Shown here: positions 11,075 to 22,499 of the stretch, in pieces
Layout: each line of letters starts with the position of its first letter
Numbering within the stretch: position 1 is the stretch's first letter
Source: Lepeophtheirus salmonis
Lineage: Eukaryota > Arthropoda > Copepoda > Siphonostomatoida > Caligidae
Length of the DNA: 64,000 nucleotides
Assembly (NCBI RefSeq): GCF_016086655.4
Contig: NC_052135.2
Coordinates: 68,855,702-68,919,701, forward strand
Direction: 5' to 3'
Made by a program: the position numbers and the translations under genes
The notes under the pieces: generated by a model
What the model was told of the DNA's origin: nothing
Databases searched by the model: none
The model's input: the letters and a program-made list of their open reading frames with translations, nothing else

Positions 11075-13255
11075 CTAAGTAGAGATTATAAAGAAAATAA
11101 AAAAAAAAAAATATTTGCCAAAAGATTCACAGGATAATTTAGCAGCTTTTCTTTGATTACCATGTGATTTTTCTTTTTTTCGTTTGAGGTTAAAGCGGAT
11201 ATCATCATTTTTAGACCTCACAAAGTTTCGGATGTTAACATTGAAAACTTTGCTTGAAATCTTGGTGAATAAGTCCTGGAACTTGTACCCCGATTCGCAT
11301 TCCTTATTTTGAATTGGAAAAACATTTTTGTCGCGAATTATTCTTTGATACACGACACAATTGAATAGATTGGTAGCGGAGGAAGAGTCGTACAATTTTT
11401 CTTTTAAATTTTGCCGCTTCATAATGCAAAGAAGAAAATTGTCAAAAAAAAGCAAGTTCGACGGAGTAATCAGCCCTCCTCTATTTACCAAATCATTGAG
11501 ACTTATTTTATCGGCTTCTTCTTCCATTGTGGCTTGGATACTTGTCAAGTTGAAAGAGCTTTCTTCAACTAAGATACTCCAGCAACCAGAACAAGAGATT
11601 TTTTTTGAAACAGATCTTGCAATAAAACCACCGATATAATAAAGAGTCGTATTCAAAGCGTTATCTTCGTTAGCAAATCCATCCCATTTCGGAGTTGCAT
11701 ATTTCTTTGCAGAACTCATAAGCAAAATCCCAGTCTTTCTCATATTTTAGGTCGTTAGCTTCTTCAAATATATTTGACAGCTCCGTGATTGGAACCTTTG
11801 TGTACTTAAAAAAGGCTCTCAAACGAAGAGCTTTTTCAGCTTGGAGAAGTTGTCTGATTGAAATGTAGTAATTTGCCCCAGCCATCATTCGATAACGTCC
11901 AAATCTTTGTTAGATGTAATCAGACTGGAATTTTCCAGTGAGAACAAAATCAAGGTTCCAGACATTTATCAAATAAAGTGCCAATGCCGGTACTTCTTTA
12001 ATTGAATGATGCACGGAGTAAAATGTTTGAGGAGTTAATGAACACTTGTAATTGTCTTTTTTTTTTCAACCTCCTTGGTCATTTCTTCCCAATCACTAAA
12101 GAAGGTAGAAAAATCTTGAAGAAAAGAAATGGTAGAATAAATTTCACCCAAAATCGCTTCTCTTGAAGGATCTCGAAGTCTTACAGCAACACTCAACTCC
12201 TTAATATTCAAGCAGTTCCACCATTGTCGAATAACGCGTATAAAAGGGGCGGTCTGACAAAAATGAGGATAACCGTGATCTGCATACCACTCTAAACCAG
12301 CCACCGTACTTTTGTGGTGTTGGACATTTTTCAGTAAAAGCCAAAAAATTTAGGTCCCTTTTTTTAATTTCGATATTGTATAATTGTCGGATGTGAGCAA
12401 ACTTTGGAGACCACATATTCTGAGAAACAAACCGTGGGAAAAGAAACATTACTGCAACCATCCAATTATTATAAATAGATTTGAAAAGATGAGTTGGGTC
12501 AAAGATTCTGAAAAATTTCCGTTCAGTGCTATTAGGATGAGAGAATATCCTGTTAGCAGAACATTCCTTTTTGACATAACTGTAATTAGTTGCATGATTA
12601 TCGACTCCACAAGCCACAACGTGAAATCCAATATATTCAAGGTCTCGAGTCAATGTACAACTATATATTTTATTTTGTCACTATTCAAGGCGTGGCTCTC
12701 TTGAATATAACAAATATCATGAAAGGAACCGCCAAGATAACTTATCTTCCCACAAAATTTTGTCTTCGTCACTTTGTAACATTCACTTAATCCGTTGACT
12801 TTTCCTCCCGAAAACTCGACTCTTTGATCACAATAAACTTCATCAAGGAGGGGAATTACCACACACTCTCGTTCATTCAGGTCTTGGGCTCTGCACTTGG
12901 GGTAGGTCTTCGTATGAATATGAAACCCTGTTCCAACATTGAAAGGTTGCATCCATTGGTTAAGGTTTCCGGGAGATGGAAAACTCAAAAATGGTTCATT
13001 AACAAGAGTTATATAGCATGCAGAGGAAGTTAATTTAAGTACTGCTAATACACATAACAAGCTCGGTGAATATATTCGAGCTCCGAGAGTCAAACTGCAA
13101 TGCCCGATCGCAAATTCCATTTTCATATTTTTGTCATCGGGAAGAACACTGTGTTTAATTTTTTCTTGTAAGTTTTTGATAGCCTCCCTTATTGGAAATT
13201 TTTCTTTATCTATTTTGATGCTTTTCACCAGAGACAAGATGTTAGGGATCTGCAG
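11075..13255 (-). pseudogene. P-element/THAP9-like transposase, catalytic and C-terminal regions, decayed
   Basis: The minus-strand segments read in family order. 13255-12650 begins after an acceptor-like CTCTGCAG with PNILSLVKSIKIDKEKF. It reaches SPGNLNQWM and PLLDEVYCDQRVEFSGG, which holds the first acidic residue. After a frameshift near 12655 comes LEYIGFHVVACGVDNHATN (second Asp) and FDPTHLFKSIYNNW (12653-12201). A second frameshift near 12310 leads to FIRVIRQWWNCLNIKELS. A further shift gives VLTGKFQSDYI, then a TAA (11910-11912), then QRFGRYRMMAGANYYIS. The last frame change, near 11700, leads to YIGGFIARSVSKKISCSGC and a basic C-terminus. Comparison is with the P-element transposase / THAP9 family (RNase H-like core with a GTP-binding insertion), a nuclear cut-and-paste enzyme. 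At least four frame breaks rule out activity. Confidence 0.8.
11910..11912 (-). other. In-frame stop at the conserved Glu of the LExRFG motif
   Basis: In related transposases I expect SDPLEQRFGQYR here; this copy reads SDYI-stop-QRFGRYR. A single G-to-T change in the coding strand (GAA to TAA) would explain it. The Glu lies in the region where P-element transposase places its last acidic active-site residue (recalled, not aligned here). Confidence 0.55.
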
Positions 13256-13351
13256 AGTCTTCGTAAGTATTCCTTTTTGTTAACAATGTGTTTGAGTTAA
13301 TAAAAAGGTACTATGGAGCCGTTAATGAAAGCTCTGAAGGTATAATCGTCC

Positions 13352-13540
13352 TTAATAGGGATCCCTCGTTCCACCAATGGGGTCCATTTTCACTCTCACA
13401 AAATAGGAGAATATCAATGGTCCCGGACTTGATTTGAAGAACTTTAAAACCACAAGGTATATAAAGTTTTTCTTCTGAAGTGAGATGAGTAAAATTATTT
13501 TCAAAAGGACAATACAGATTATAAATAACGATCTAGGCAT
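13352..13540 (-). other. Linker between THAP and catalytic parts, possible intron or lost exon
   Basis: A minus-strand open stretch between the two transposase parts. It shows no family motif I recognise. A GGTAACT donor-like site lies at about 13585 and the CTCTGCAG acceptor-like site near 13255, so much of this segment could be intronic. An alternative reading frame has HLTSEEKLYTLWF but soon reaches stops. Confidence 0.25.
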
Positions 13541-13760
13541 TAAATGTATATAATTATGTATGAGATGTGAGTTGGGCAGTTACCTTTCAACAAGGAGCTG
13601 CCAGTTTTAAACGGAGGGATATTTCAGCTTCGAAAAAAGCTTCACAAGCCGATTCTTGCCTTTCTCTCTCTTTCTGGAAGCGATGTGTAGACGTAGCCGC
13701 TGTTGTTGAGCGTCTTGATGATAGAGGGGCTGAGATATAGCGAGACAAGTGTGGATAGAT

Positions 13761-14054
13761 TCAAGGAACGGCATCCTCTTTTAATCGAGACTCTTTAACC
13801 CTTCCATTTTGCTTTTCCTTTTTCTTCCGTCTGGGATTTGAATCTTTGGACTCATACGTCAAGTTATCAGGTTGAAAATGAAGGGAACAAACCTTTATAA
13901 CTTTCTTTTGAATGTTTGTTATAATCGTAATGGTCTCGTACTTTCGTAATGGGAGCAATCTATTTGCACTTTCTGATAGGACCCTTTGGGATCCGGTGGG
14001 TGGAGACTTGGGATTGCTTAGTTTCACTTCAATCATGATAATAATACAACTCAC
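13761..14054 (-). pseudogene. THAP-type zinc-finger N-terminal region, decayed
   Basis: The minus-strand reading carries KVCSLHFQPDN and, 30 residues later, SRLKEDAVP. These match the second half of a THAP domain: the Cys-x2-His-Phe motif and the terminal AVP box. Between them lies a Lys/Arg-rich stretch. The first half, with the other two metal-binding Cys, is not readable in the same frame; neighbouring frames show THRIPKG, resembling the HxFP block, so there is probably a frameshift. A TGA directly follows AVP, after which the frame stays open for about 50 codons (to near 13585) and ends before a GGTAACT donor-like site. THAP domains bind transposon ends. Position and strand suggest this is the DNA-binding exon of the P-like transposase at 11075-13255. 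Confidence 0.6.
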
Positions 14055-14059
14055 ACCGT

Positions 14060-14695
14060 TTAGAAGTTCAAAATGGATGTTGATTGATGATGCACTTAAT
14101 AAGAGGGAGAATAAAAGATGAATCTTACCCTAGCGAGGAAAAAAGGAAAATAGTGACTATTCCATGGATAATGCCTTTCTTGTATTGAACCGATTCTTCT
14201 TCTCTTCCCCGCTCCTGGATACTATTCAGGGAGCATACTAAAGTTCTCCCTGAACTTTTACTTTTTGAGATTATGTTGAGCTTGAAAAAAAATTGTATCC
14301 TTAAACTTCTTTCCTCATGCTCCAAAAAAATAGCAGTTATTAATGTTTTAGCATGAAATTTCTTTGATTTTATACAAAATAATATATAATAATGTAAGAG
14401 CTTTATGAGTAAGCTGTTTACAAAATAAAGAAATAACAAATCCTTTATTAATCTACAGAATATCAAGTAAATAAACCATTTACTAATTATACGAAAAATA
14501 CTGAATGTTATTTAAATATGAGCAGTATACATTCACGTGAATATAGAGAAAATCGAAGGGTGAATACTTTTTATTCAATTAAAACCTATATAAGCATTGT
14601 TGCCTGTACGCATAAAACTAATTAATTATTTTTATTCCTCTAAATTAACTCTTTAATGATTACAATAGGAAAAATAAATTAATCATTTAATTAAT
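14060..14695. other. Non-coding stretch upstream of the THAP exon
   Basis: AT-rich sequence in which no gene is recognised. It could contain the outer end of the P-like element, but I could not find a matching inverted repeat. Confidence 0.35.
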
Positions 14696-14698
14696 TTG

Positions 14699-14820
14699 AG
14701 TCAAACCTGTATTAAAGGGCAAGGCAATTAATTAAATTTGATTAAGGAAAATTTTAAATTTGACAGTTTAGTGCGGTGACATGCTTAAAAAATGTGGGCA
14801 TTAGACCACATTTGATTGTG
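14699..14820 (+). repeat. MITE-like repeat (GTCAAACC family), copy 1
   Basis: Starts AGTCAAACCTGTATTAA and later contains GCGGTGACATGCTTAAAA and CATTAGACCACATTTGATTG. The same order recurs at 33674-33850, and the GTCAAACC start at 25497. A GTCAAACCT-(N)-TTAA start is reminiscent of pogo/Tigger-type terminal repeats; that link is inference. Confidence 0.45.
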
Positions 14821-15044
14821 TTTACTTTCTTTAAAATATCAACCTTACAATATCTTATTTGTTTCTTTTTAAGTGGGATGATTTTTAGAACCCTGAAATA
14901 CTGAAAAAAGACTTCCTTAATAGATTTCTCCTAAAGTATCTTAGCATCAATTAACCTTGTATATTAGCAGTAATAAAGAGAAATTCATTATTGTTAATGG
15001 ATTTAAAGAAATATCATATTAATATTTATCTCCTTGGCAATAAA

Positions 15045-15225
15045 ACAGTGCTTTCATGATGGTCGGAATCGACGATTTCCATTAGTTTATCCATATTTTC
15101 GACAATTGGCCTTGCATCTTTGAAATATAAATTGTTGGAATGGAATTGAAGAGACTGAAATTGCTAGTAATTGCCTGTTACAGTATCCAGATCATTAACG
15201 CCATACACATTTTCAGGCACTTGCC
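15045..15225 (-). pseudogene. mariner transposase fragment, DNA-binding region
   Basis: On the minus strand the reading VYGVNDLDTVTG, then QFHSNNLYFKDARP and ENMDKLMEIVDSD matches the mariner pattern of helix-turn-helix, FRSGxFxVKDAPRSGRP linker and second helix-turn-helix (about residues 25-80 of ~345). The first and second blocks are separated by one stop. Nothing of the catalytic domain follows. A second fragment of what looks like the same subfamily is at 63050-63200. Confidence 0.6.
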
Positions 15226-15349
15226 TTGCGTTTTCGCCAAGTTATCTAATAAGAATTGTAAAATAGGGTGTATTTTCTCTTTGCTAGTGTCCAACTTTGA
15301 CGCACACTCAAACTATATTAAGACAAATAATCACAAAACTGCCTAAGAA

Positions 15350-16798
15350 ATTATTAGGAATTTTTTTATTACGAAATCTTATCTTTCTACTGACATCTAG
15401 CGTAAGCCGATTGTACTTATATAATGCGATATTCACATTACTAAAGCCATCTATCGGAAAATTAATGTACTTTTGTTAACTACATTTTTTGTTTGAAGTG
15501 TCTGATGACTAAAAACTTTTCAATTACCTAATTAATCTAATGAGAATAGATCCAAATCCAATGTTACCTTTTAGATCAATTTTATTAATCAAGTGATACC
15601 AAAGCATAAAATTATAACCATATAGTTATTTTTTTTAAAACAACTATAATGTATTTGCATAAACCATTTTAGTATGTCATACGAGTAAAAAAATAACAAA
15701 TTAAAAAGTTTTATTTAAAAATTAATCTCGAGATTTTTTTTACTGAGAATGCCTTGTGGCCTTATTGAGCACACAAGTATGGAACAGTATAGTGATGAAA
15801 AGGATAATTCAGTGACAAAGGATCTTTTAGAGCCTGAGGACAATTTAATTAATGGCACGGTTTTTATTTTTTTATTCTTTTTTTCTGTTTTGAATGGATT
15901 TATGTAGAACGGATAAAAATAACCCCAAAAATGATCAATGTAATTTCTTTTTACCACTACATACCATAAAGGTTATTTGGATCATTAAAATGTAAATTTA
16001 TGATAATCTCAACATTGAATTTTTTCACCTGCGTAAAGTGTACTCTAAATTCTAATTTTTAATTGCCAAACTTAAATTTTATATACAGGTGTATGTGAAA
16101 CTATTTAATATATCCCATTATAGCAAAAAATAGCTATATGATATCCCTTAATGTAAAGGCTCTTTTTCAACTATTTTTGTGTTGAATTCATTATACTATA
16201 CTACAAAATCAAAATATAGGAATGACCACCGACTCAAAACAACATTTATAATTGTGATTGAAGCCATAAAATATAAAAATAATCTTTCAAATTGGTCATT
16301 TCCGTGTTCTATTACTTAAATCACAATAATAAATGTGGTTAAAAATGTTGTTGCATAGTGTAATTTGTAGAACTATTCAAGAGATTTTTCATGCAGAACT
16401 TTAAATATTTTGATCGAGCAATAAAATATGAAATTTCTTTTAACCCCTAATGCATACGTGACTCATTCATACAATTATTCATATCTGTGTCAAAAATGAC
16501 TCATAATGGAATAATTCCAATATGGGTCACTTTTATTAAAAGTTTGAAATATTAAGTACTATACAAATATAACAGAATAATTTAAATATTTATAGTTACT
16601 TCTTTATCATCATGAATAAGAATCAACTTATCGTCTTTATTTATAATTATGTTTTATCAATAGCTAAGAATTAGTGATGGGACTATTAAAGAAAAATCCC
16701 GATACCGATTCTTTAATATTTTAAATAATAGTTAAAAAATACGATTTTGCTATCATGGTCATCCACATGATTATATATATGTATATATTTTTTTGGTT
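15350..16798. other. AT-rich non-coding stretch
   Basis: No gene or repeat with clear boundaries. The 15715-15957 minus-strand opening is low-complexity Lys/Phe sequence and is not supported as a gene. Confidence 0.4.
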
Positions 16799-16830
16799 TT
16801 TAGGAAAAAAAAATTAAAAACCCATGGCTA

Positions 16831-17030
16831 TTCTCAAAAAATTTCAAAAATCCATAGTTGATCACAAAATTTTTCAAAAATCCATAGTTGATCGCAAAAA
16901 ATTTCAAAAATCCATAGTTGATCACAAAAAATTTCAAAAAAATCAATAGTTGATCACAAAAAATTTCAAAAATCCATAGTTGATCACAAAAAATTTCAAA
17001 AATCAATAGTTGGTCACAAAAAATTTCATT
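16831..17030. repeat. Tandem array of a 30-bp unit, about six copies
   Basis: The unit TTGATCACAAAAAATTTCAA plus AAATCCATAG repeats with starts at 16858, 16888, 16918, 16950, 16980 and 17010. Spacing is 30 bp with one 32-bp step, and substitutions are few (C/A in CCATAG, A/G in ATCAC). Because 30 is a multiple of three, the minus strand gives a repetitive 109-residue open frame (IFEIFCDQL...) that is an artefact. There are no spacers, so it is not CRISPR. Related but irregular AAATTTCAAAAATC sequence occurs at 37905-38000 and 63545-63930. Confidence 0.85.
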
Positions 17031-17234
17031 TTTTGGGAAAAAAAAATTCAAAAATCGACAGCTATTTACAAAAAAATACATATTATGCCAACAAATTTCA
17101 AATATTAAAAAAAATATAAAAAACAACATAGTTATTCCTAGAAAATAAAATTTTGTGGAAAGAAAAGTTTAAAAATTAAATTAAATATAAAATATTAAAT
17201 TTTTTGTAAAAATAAATGTACTATTATCCTTAAT

Positions 17235-18995
17235 TTGGGAGGGGGGCGCAGGCTATTTTTTTTTCATCACTTAGAAAAATAATGAATAGTTAAATAATAA
17301 TAATAAATAATAATCGGATCCCTACTAAGAATATAAATGGAATTATTCAAACACAAAGTAAAAAGTATTTAATAATTGTAATTAATTTGTTATGAATCCG
17401 TGTAATTTGTCTATAAATAATATCAACAAAAGTGATTGGTGTAATAAAAGTCCAATATCAATACAATACTGTACTCAATGTTGCAACTACGGAAAAACTA
17501 ATATAAATAAAAAGATATCAATACTTTCAAATGAAAAATATTTGGTTCGGATTAAATTTAACTACGTACCAGAGGGTTGAAAATGGTAATTTTTCATATT
17601 TGTATTGTTTGGTATATGAATAGTGATACCGAGATAAATCATTAGTATACTAAATTTGTATTTGAACTCACTGGTGCTTGCAACGTCATAAAAATATTGA
17701 AAAAACAAAACAAAAAACAATCAACAATCTACTCTAAAAGAATAAAAAAGTTGAGGATGTATACTTACATCAATTTTTTGGGGAGTCATTGTTAAATGTA
17801 TGTATAAGTTATTTATTTTTATAAAAAAAAAGTTTCTTCAAATGTGCTTTTAATGTTTGAGGCTCTGGGTGTTTAGATGACGGACACTTTTCGTTGACAT
17901 TTTCTACTGTGGTTACAATGAAATTTTGGGCAATGCTTCTCTTAATTCTTGATAAAAATAAGTTCATAGTTTAAATTGTTGGATTTATCATAGAAGAAGT
18001 GGTTTTTCTTTTGGTTGCTTCATCATTCATTTCTTCAAAAGGTTAACAATTTCCGTATATGTAACAAGTGCTTTCCATTGTTGAATAGTTACTCAAAACA
18101 AATGATAGCATGTGGATTTGCCAGAGCTACCAATTATATTTCACAATGTTATAAGTATTGCTACAGTTTTTTGGATTGTTTTAATTGTATTTAGCCTTTA
18201 TTAAAGAAAATAATAAATAAACCGTCAATTGATGGATAATCGGTCAAATTGCATCACTACATTATAGATTACTGAATTTGTAGATATATTTCTTTTATAA
18301 AATGTTGAGCTTTCCATATGATAAATTTCCATTTAAATGGTTCTATGCTAGAGTTAAATGCTATAAGGATTATGCAATTTAAATATCCTGCAATTAAATT
18401 AAATCTTTTACCTCTTTAAAGAGCCCATATTTGCCTTAAGTGTATATACAATAGGTATAAAATGATGACTGTACATAAATAGATACCTACATCCTTTTAA
18501 CGTAATCAGCAGTTCTTCGATCGTGGCAATTAAGATCTAATAGAAACGTGTTTTATTCACTGCAATTTATTTTTTGATGCATACTTAGAGTTGCAGGAAA
18601 TATGACCTAAAACGCTTGTCAGAGTTTTTTTAGTTGGCAATCTGAGAAAAGTTCTTCGATGGTTTTTATTATTATTGAAGAGATAATTTTTAAACATAAA
18701 GGATTCACTTGTCCGTGTGTTCATGAAAAACAAATATTAACATTCAGGATTTATTGGAAAGTTATCATAAAGGTAAGTGTTTTTTTTTACTCAAAGAAGA
18801 ATTGAAGGCTGACATCGCAGTAATTTCTGGCTATGTCAATACTGAGTGAGATTTTGTGTATAATCCCCAAAGTTGTACAAATTGTTAACTTAAACAATCT
18901 CAAGTCTTTTTATAATTATCATTATTTTTTTATTAATAGGAGAAAACATCTAAGTGTATAGTAACTACTTGAGAGTGTGTACGACGAAGTAAAGA
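17235..18995. other. AT-rich non-coding stretch
   Basis: A GGGAGGGGGGCG patch at 17236-17250 follows the 30-bp array and resembles the G/C-rich tail seen near 63955. Otherwise I see no gene or RNA. Confidence 0.4.
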
Positions 18996-18999
18996 CGAA

Positions 19000-19430
19000 G
19001 AGTAATATTGATGATTTGTTGGAGAACTATAAGTGGGAGTTCTTTTTGAACTATAATTTCGTATCTTAATCGGAGTAATTCCTGTCTGTGTCCATGCTTC
19101 ATACATAGGTGAATTTTTGTTTATTTCGTTCATATAACAGCTGCTCATGACTTCTAAGTAGCTCTTCTCCCAAACATTATCCAAATTGTCCAGATTACTA
19201 CGTACACTTTCGTCTGTTTTCTTACGTAGAGGCAGGTCATAATTTCTACAACTCTAACAATTGCTTCCTCTCATAGCTATCAAAGCTGATCAAATGAATA
19301 TCATGACAGCTAAACTGATCTTCTCTTTAAAATTCTTCAAATTGTCATGATTGCCATATCATTTGTCCGTTTATTTTTTAGCATACAGTAACTACATATT
19401 TTCCACAACTCAACGAATGTCTACATAATT
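19000..19430 (+). repeat. Dispersed repeat family R1, copy 3 with duplicated module b
   Basis: Module a (19005-19155) contains GATGATTTGTTGGAGAACTA, GTGGGAGTTC, CGGAGTAATTCCTGTCTGTG and AACAGCTGCTCATGACTTC. Module b occurs twice: 19140-19260 (CTCTTCTCCCAAACATTATC, then CAAATTGTCCAGATTAC and TTTCTACAACTCTAACAAT) and 19300-19425 (ATCTTCTCTTTAAAATTC, then TTCAAATTGTCATGATTGCC and TTTCCACAACTC). The short minus-strand opening across it (18933-19184) is not a gene. Confidence 0.6.
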
Positions 19431-19434
19431 AATT

Positions 19435-20490
19435 AATCCTCAAATGATATTTTTTAAAATATCTTTCATAAAACAAACTGTTTTACAGATGTTTTATGCA
19501 TCGATTTCAAAATAGTGAATATTTCTTTTTAAATTGCTTTCATATTTATGTATAATATAATAAATTGCTATTCATAAAATATCAAAAAATGTATATGATG
19601 AATAACTCTCATAAATCATGTGTTTATATATATATATGTACAATATTGAGTCAAAATATTTGATAATTTGTTTTAATTGTTATTCTATATCCAAAAACCT
19701 CAAAATTATTTAAACACATATTATTTGATGTTTCAAAAGTCAAAGTTCAATCCTACTTTAAAAGACCCAGGGTCAGCAGGGTTTTACTGATATAAGCTTT
19801 GGCTTCCGTCATCACCAAAACTTAACCACCCTCTAGACTACTCGTTGTATACCACCATTGAGAAAAATGCCTGTGATACTTACCATCCAAATATAATCAG
19901 CCTGAAGACCTCAGTGGATAATCACTGGGCCAAAATGGCATTGTCGATCGATAGTGGCTTAGAAAAGTATTAGAAAAAATATATTTCTGGATAGAACGGC
20001 TTTTTGGGGGAACTTAATACCTCTATATATATATATATTTTAACATTTTTTTATAATGAATTATGTTAAATTATTTTAAAAAGTTTTTAAATTATTAATT
20101 TACAAAAAAAAAAAAATTGTCCGAGTGATATTGAAACATACCGTAGATATGTCGTTAAATAAACAGAAAAGTAACAAATTGAGATACTTAATTTTCAGGG
20201 TTTTTTTTTTGGGTAATTGCTTATAAAAAAGTGACAATTTTCCTTTTCACAATTTTTTTCTAAATTTTTAATGGAAATTCTCAATTTATCTATATTATTT
20301 TATATATATCTATATTTTTTTTACTTTTTCTGGAATATTTTAGAAAATGTTATGAGTTAACTTTTTAAGAACAGCACATAGAAATGATTGATCTAGTAAC
20401 TTGAATTTTGGGTATTGCATAGGTGTTGACCCCACTAAGAATTGTGTTTATTCATTTTTTGTTTTAAATGGTATTTTCATGGTTTTTTGC
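19435..20490. other. AT-rich non-coding stretch
   Basis: No gene or repeat boundary recognised. A GC-richer patch at 19780-19960 has no coding signal that I can assign. Confidence 0.4.
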
Positions 20491-20493
20491 TAT

Positions 20494-20510
20494 GTTCCCA
20501 AAATGGGAAC
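20494..20510. repeat. piggyBac-associated hairpin motif, left copy
   Basis: GTTCCCAAAATGGGAAC has 7-bp perfect arms and a 3-base loop, followed inward by GTTGG. The same motif flanks the other side of the transposase gene in opposite orientation (22665-22681) and occurs again at 23007-23023. Confidence 0.75.
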
Positions 20511-20714
20511 GTTGGGACGTTCAAGGTATAAAGAATAGTCCAATTCAAACATAACTTTATTTTAACTCCTGATAAGCAAACGTTACAACTGACATATATA
20601 GATAACTCTTTACACATAATATATGAGTACTAGTTAACACATATATAAAAAATATAATATATTTCCATTTACAATAATTACCATATTTGGTAGAAACATC
20701 AATTACTACTATCT

Positions 20715-22499
20715 TTACTTTTGGTCATGATAATTAGGACTGCATCCTTTGTGAAGTTTTTTTACACATTTTGTGCATTTCAGTCTTATGTTTTTTTGAC
20801 GCATCAGTCATCTACCTTGTTTACATTTCACTAGGAAATGGTTGACTCCATCATATCTTACAGCCACGCTAGGTGGAGCAGTTGGTCCTCCTTGGCGCTT
20901 TCTGATATTTTCCGACTTCACTAATGCTTTTGTGATTTCTCTCCTAAATTGCAAATGAGTTGTGTTTGTTTTGTTCACATGTTTATAGAATCTGTAAGCA
21001 GTAACAATGGATAGGTTTATTACATGTGCAAACAAATTCCACCACCATTTCTTTTATCCAAGCCGTGGTCGAGATGAAGCAAGAAGTCAATCACAGATGT
21101 CTACGCCTCCCATTCCTTGATTATACATTTTTATCAGATACGGTTGATCAACTGTTTTCTTGTGCTCATGTTTAACTCTTTTTTCAACTTTTTGTATGGG
21201 AAACACTCCGTAACAGTTGCTTGCAACAGTAACTGGACAGTTATCATCCCATTTGACGCAAACAACAGTTCCATCTGACCGAAAAGCATATGTTCCCCTT
21301 GGGTTCCTTTTGCATTCTTTCTTTGATAGTAGTGGACAGTGACCATTCCTATTATCTCTTAGAGTACCACATGTCCTAATTTTTTCTTCTGCAAGATTAG
21401 TAAGAAGTTGATGACTCGTAAAAAAATTGTCAAAGAAGACAACATGTTGATTTTTGTTTGAAACCGGAGTAAACATATTTTTCACAACGTGCGATCCTAA
21501 AGGAATCTTTCGGCTAGAATCTCTGCCAGAGTAAATATCAAAGTTGTAAGGAAAACAATCAGAGCTACAGAGCATCCACAGTTTGTATCCAAACCTGACA
21601 GGTTTACTTTTTATAAATTGCTTTGCACTATGAAGACCGTGGTACAGAAGCATAGATTCATCAATGCTCAATTATTCATAAAATACTCCAAATTGCTGAC
21701 AATTATGTCTTAACATTTTCAAATAGAGGGAGAATTTTTTTTCTACTTTCGAATGGGGCAGAAAATTGTCAAAAATATGTAGATATTTTTTATAATACGG
21801 AAACGATCTCTGCTCATTACTTTTGAGAAAATAGGTGCTTCCATGTGATCTGCAGTGCTCCGATAGTCTTTTTCTGACGGAAGACAGTGATAGCCGCTAA
21901 TAATCAATAAATCTAAAAACTTTCTCATTTCGCTAGCATCTACTGAGAATGTCGGTACATTCTTGTCTCTTTGTGCATACATATTTGTTTATTCCACAAT
22001 TAGTGATATCATATCATCTGTGAAAATTAATGGCCATATGGCATGCATACTTTCTTCTGCATGTTCACTAATAACCTCACTTTTTAGAATTGGGTCAAGT
22101 TTACCAAAAAATGTTTTTCCATTTTTTCTCCATCTTTTACTAATTGTATTCGTAACATCATCATCATCTCCATGTTCTGCATTGTTTTCCTCTTCTGAAT
22201 CTTCTCCATGTATCTCAACCTCACCAGCAATTTCATAAGCTATGTAATCGTTATCAAGAATATTATCATAACGCTCTTCATCACTCTCGTTACCTGAATG
22301 TTAGTATACACATTAATATTACCTGGGGTAATTTTTGTCTCAAATGTAATTATAAACTTCGATAACAATTTCAAAGTAATTATGTAAAAAATATCCTTAC
22401 CTTGGTCCGCTACTCAGGAGGAAGCACAACTATATGCAAATCATCACCAGCATTCTCTTCAATTAAATCTCTTGCTGTTGCTAAAAATCGATTTTCCAT
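20715..22499 (-). pseudogene. piggyBac-like transposase, nearly full length but inactivated
   Basis: The ATG at 22499 (MENRFLATARDLIEE) opens exon 1. A 107-bp intron (22400-22294, GTAAGG...TTCAG) splits the acidic N-terminus (NESDEERYDNILDND, EEENNAEHGDDDD). Then come the central domain (SVDASEMRKFL, SEKDYRSTADHM) and the DDD core: SIDES (Asp codon 21660-21662), VVFFDNFFTS (21429-21431) and GMGGVDICD (21099-21101). The C-terminal Cys-rich RLKCTKCVKKLHKGC ends at a TAA at 20715. All three catalytic Asp codons are kept. Lesions: a frame break before the intron (about 22412), TAA at 21989, a one-base shift near 21790, TAA before the first Asp (about 21673), TGA at 21087, a further stop near 21060 and a stop near 20808. 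piggyBac enzymes excise precisely at TTAA. Confidence in family is very high; activity is excluded. Confidence 0.92.
22294..22400 (-). other. Intron of the piggyBac-like transposase gene
   Basis: The minus strand reads ACCAAG then GTAAGG at the donor and CATTCAG then GTAACGAG at the acceptor. Splicing gives VADQGNESDEE in the frame of the downstream acidic region. The length (107 bp) suits an arthropod intron. Confidence 0.65.

Noticed and set aside
16831..17030. Regular 30-bp repeats as a CRISPR array
   Set aside because: Units are head-to-tail with no unique spacers, in an eukaryotic AT-rich context.
16800..17129. 109-residue minus-strand open frame (repeating IFEIFCDQL)
   Set aside because: It is the translation of the 30-bp tandem array; the unit length being a multiple of three keeps the frame open.
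18933..19184. 83-residue minus-strand open frame
   Set aside because: Lies inside the R1 repeat copy and is not conserved as an open frame in other R1 copies.
21963..22238. 91-residue plus-strand open frame, Ser-rich
   Set aside because: Antisense of the acidic N-terminus of the piggyBac transposase.
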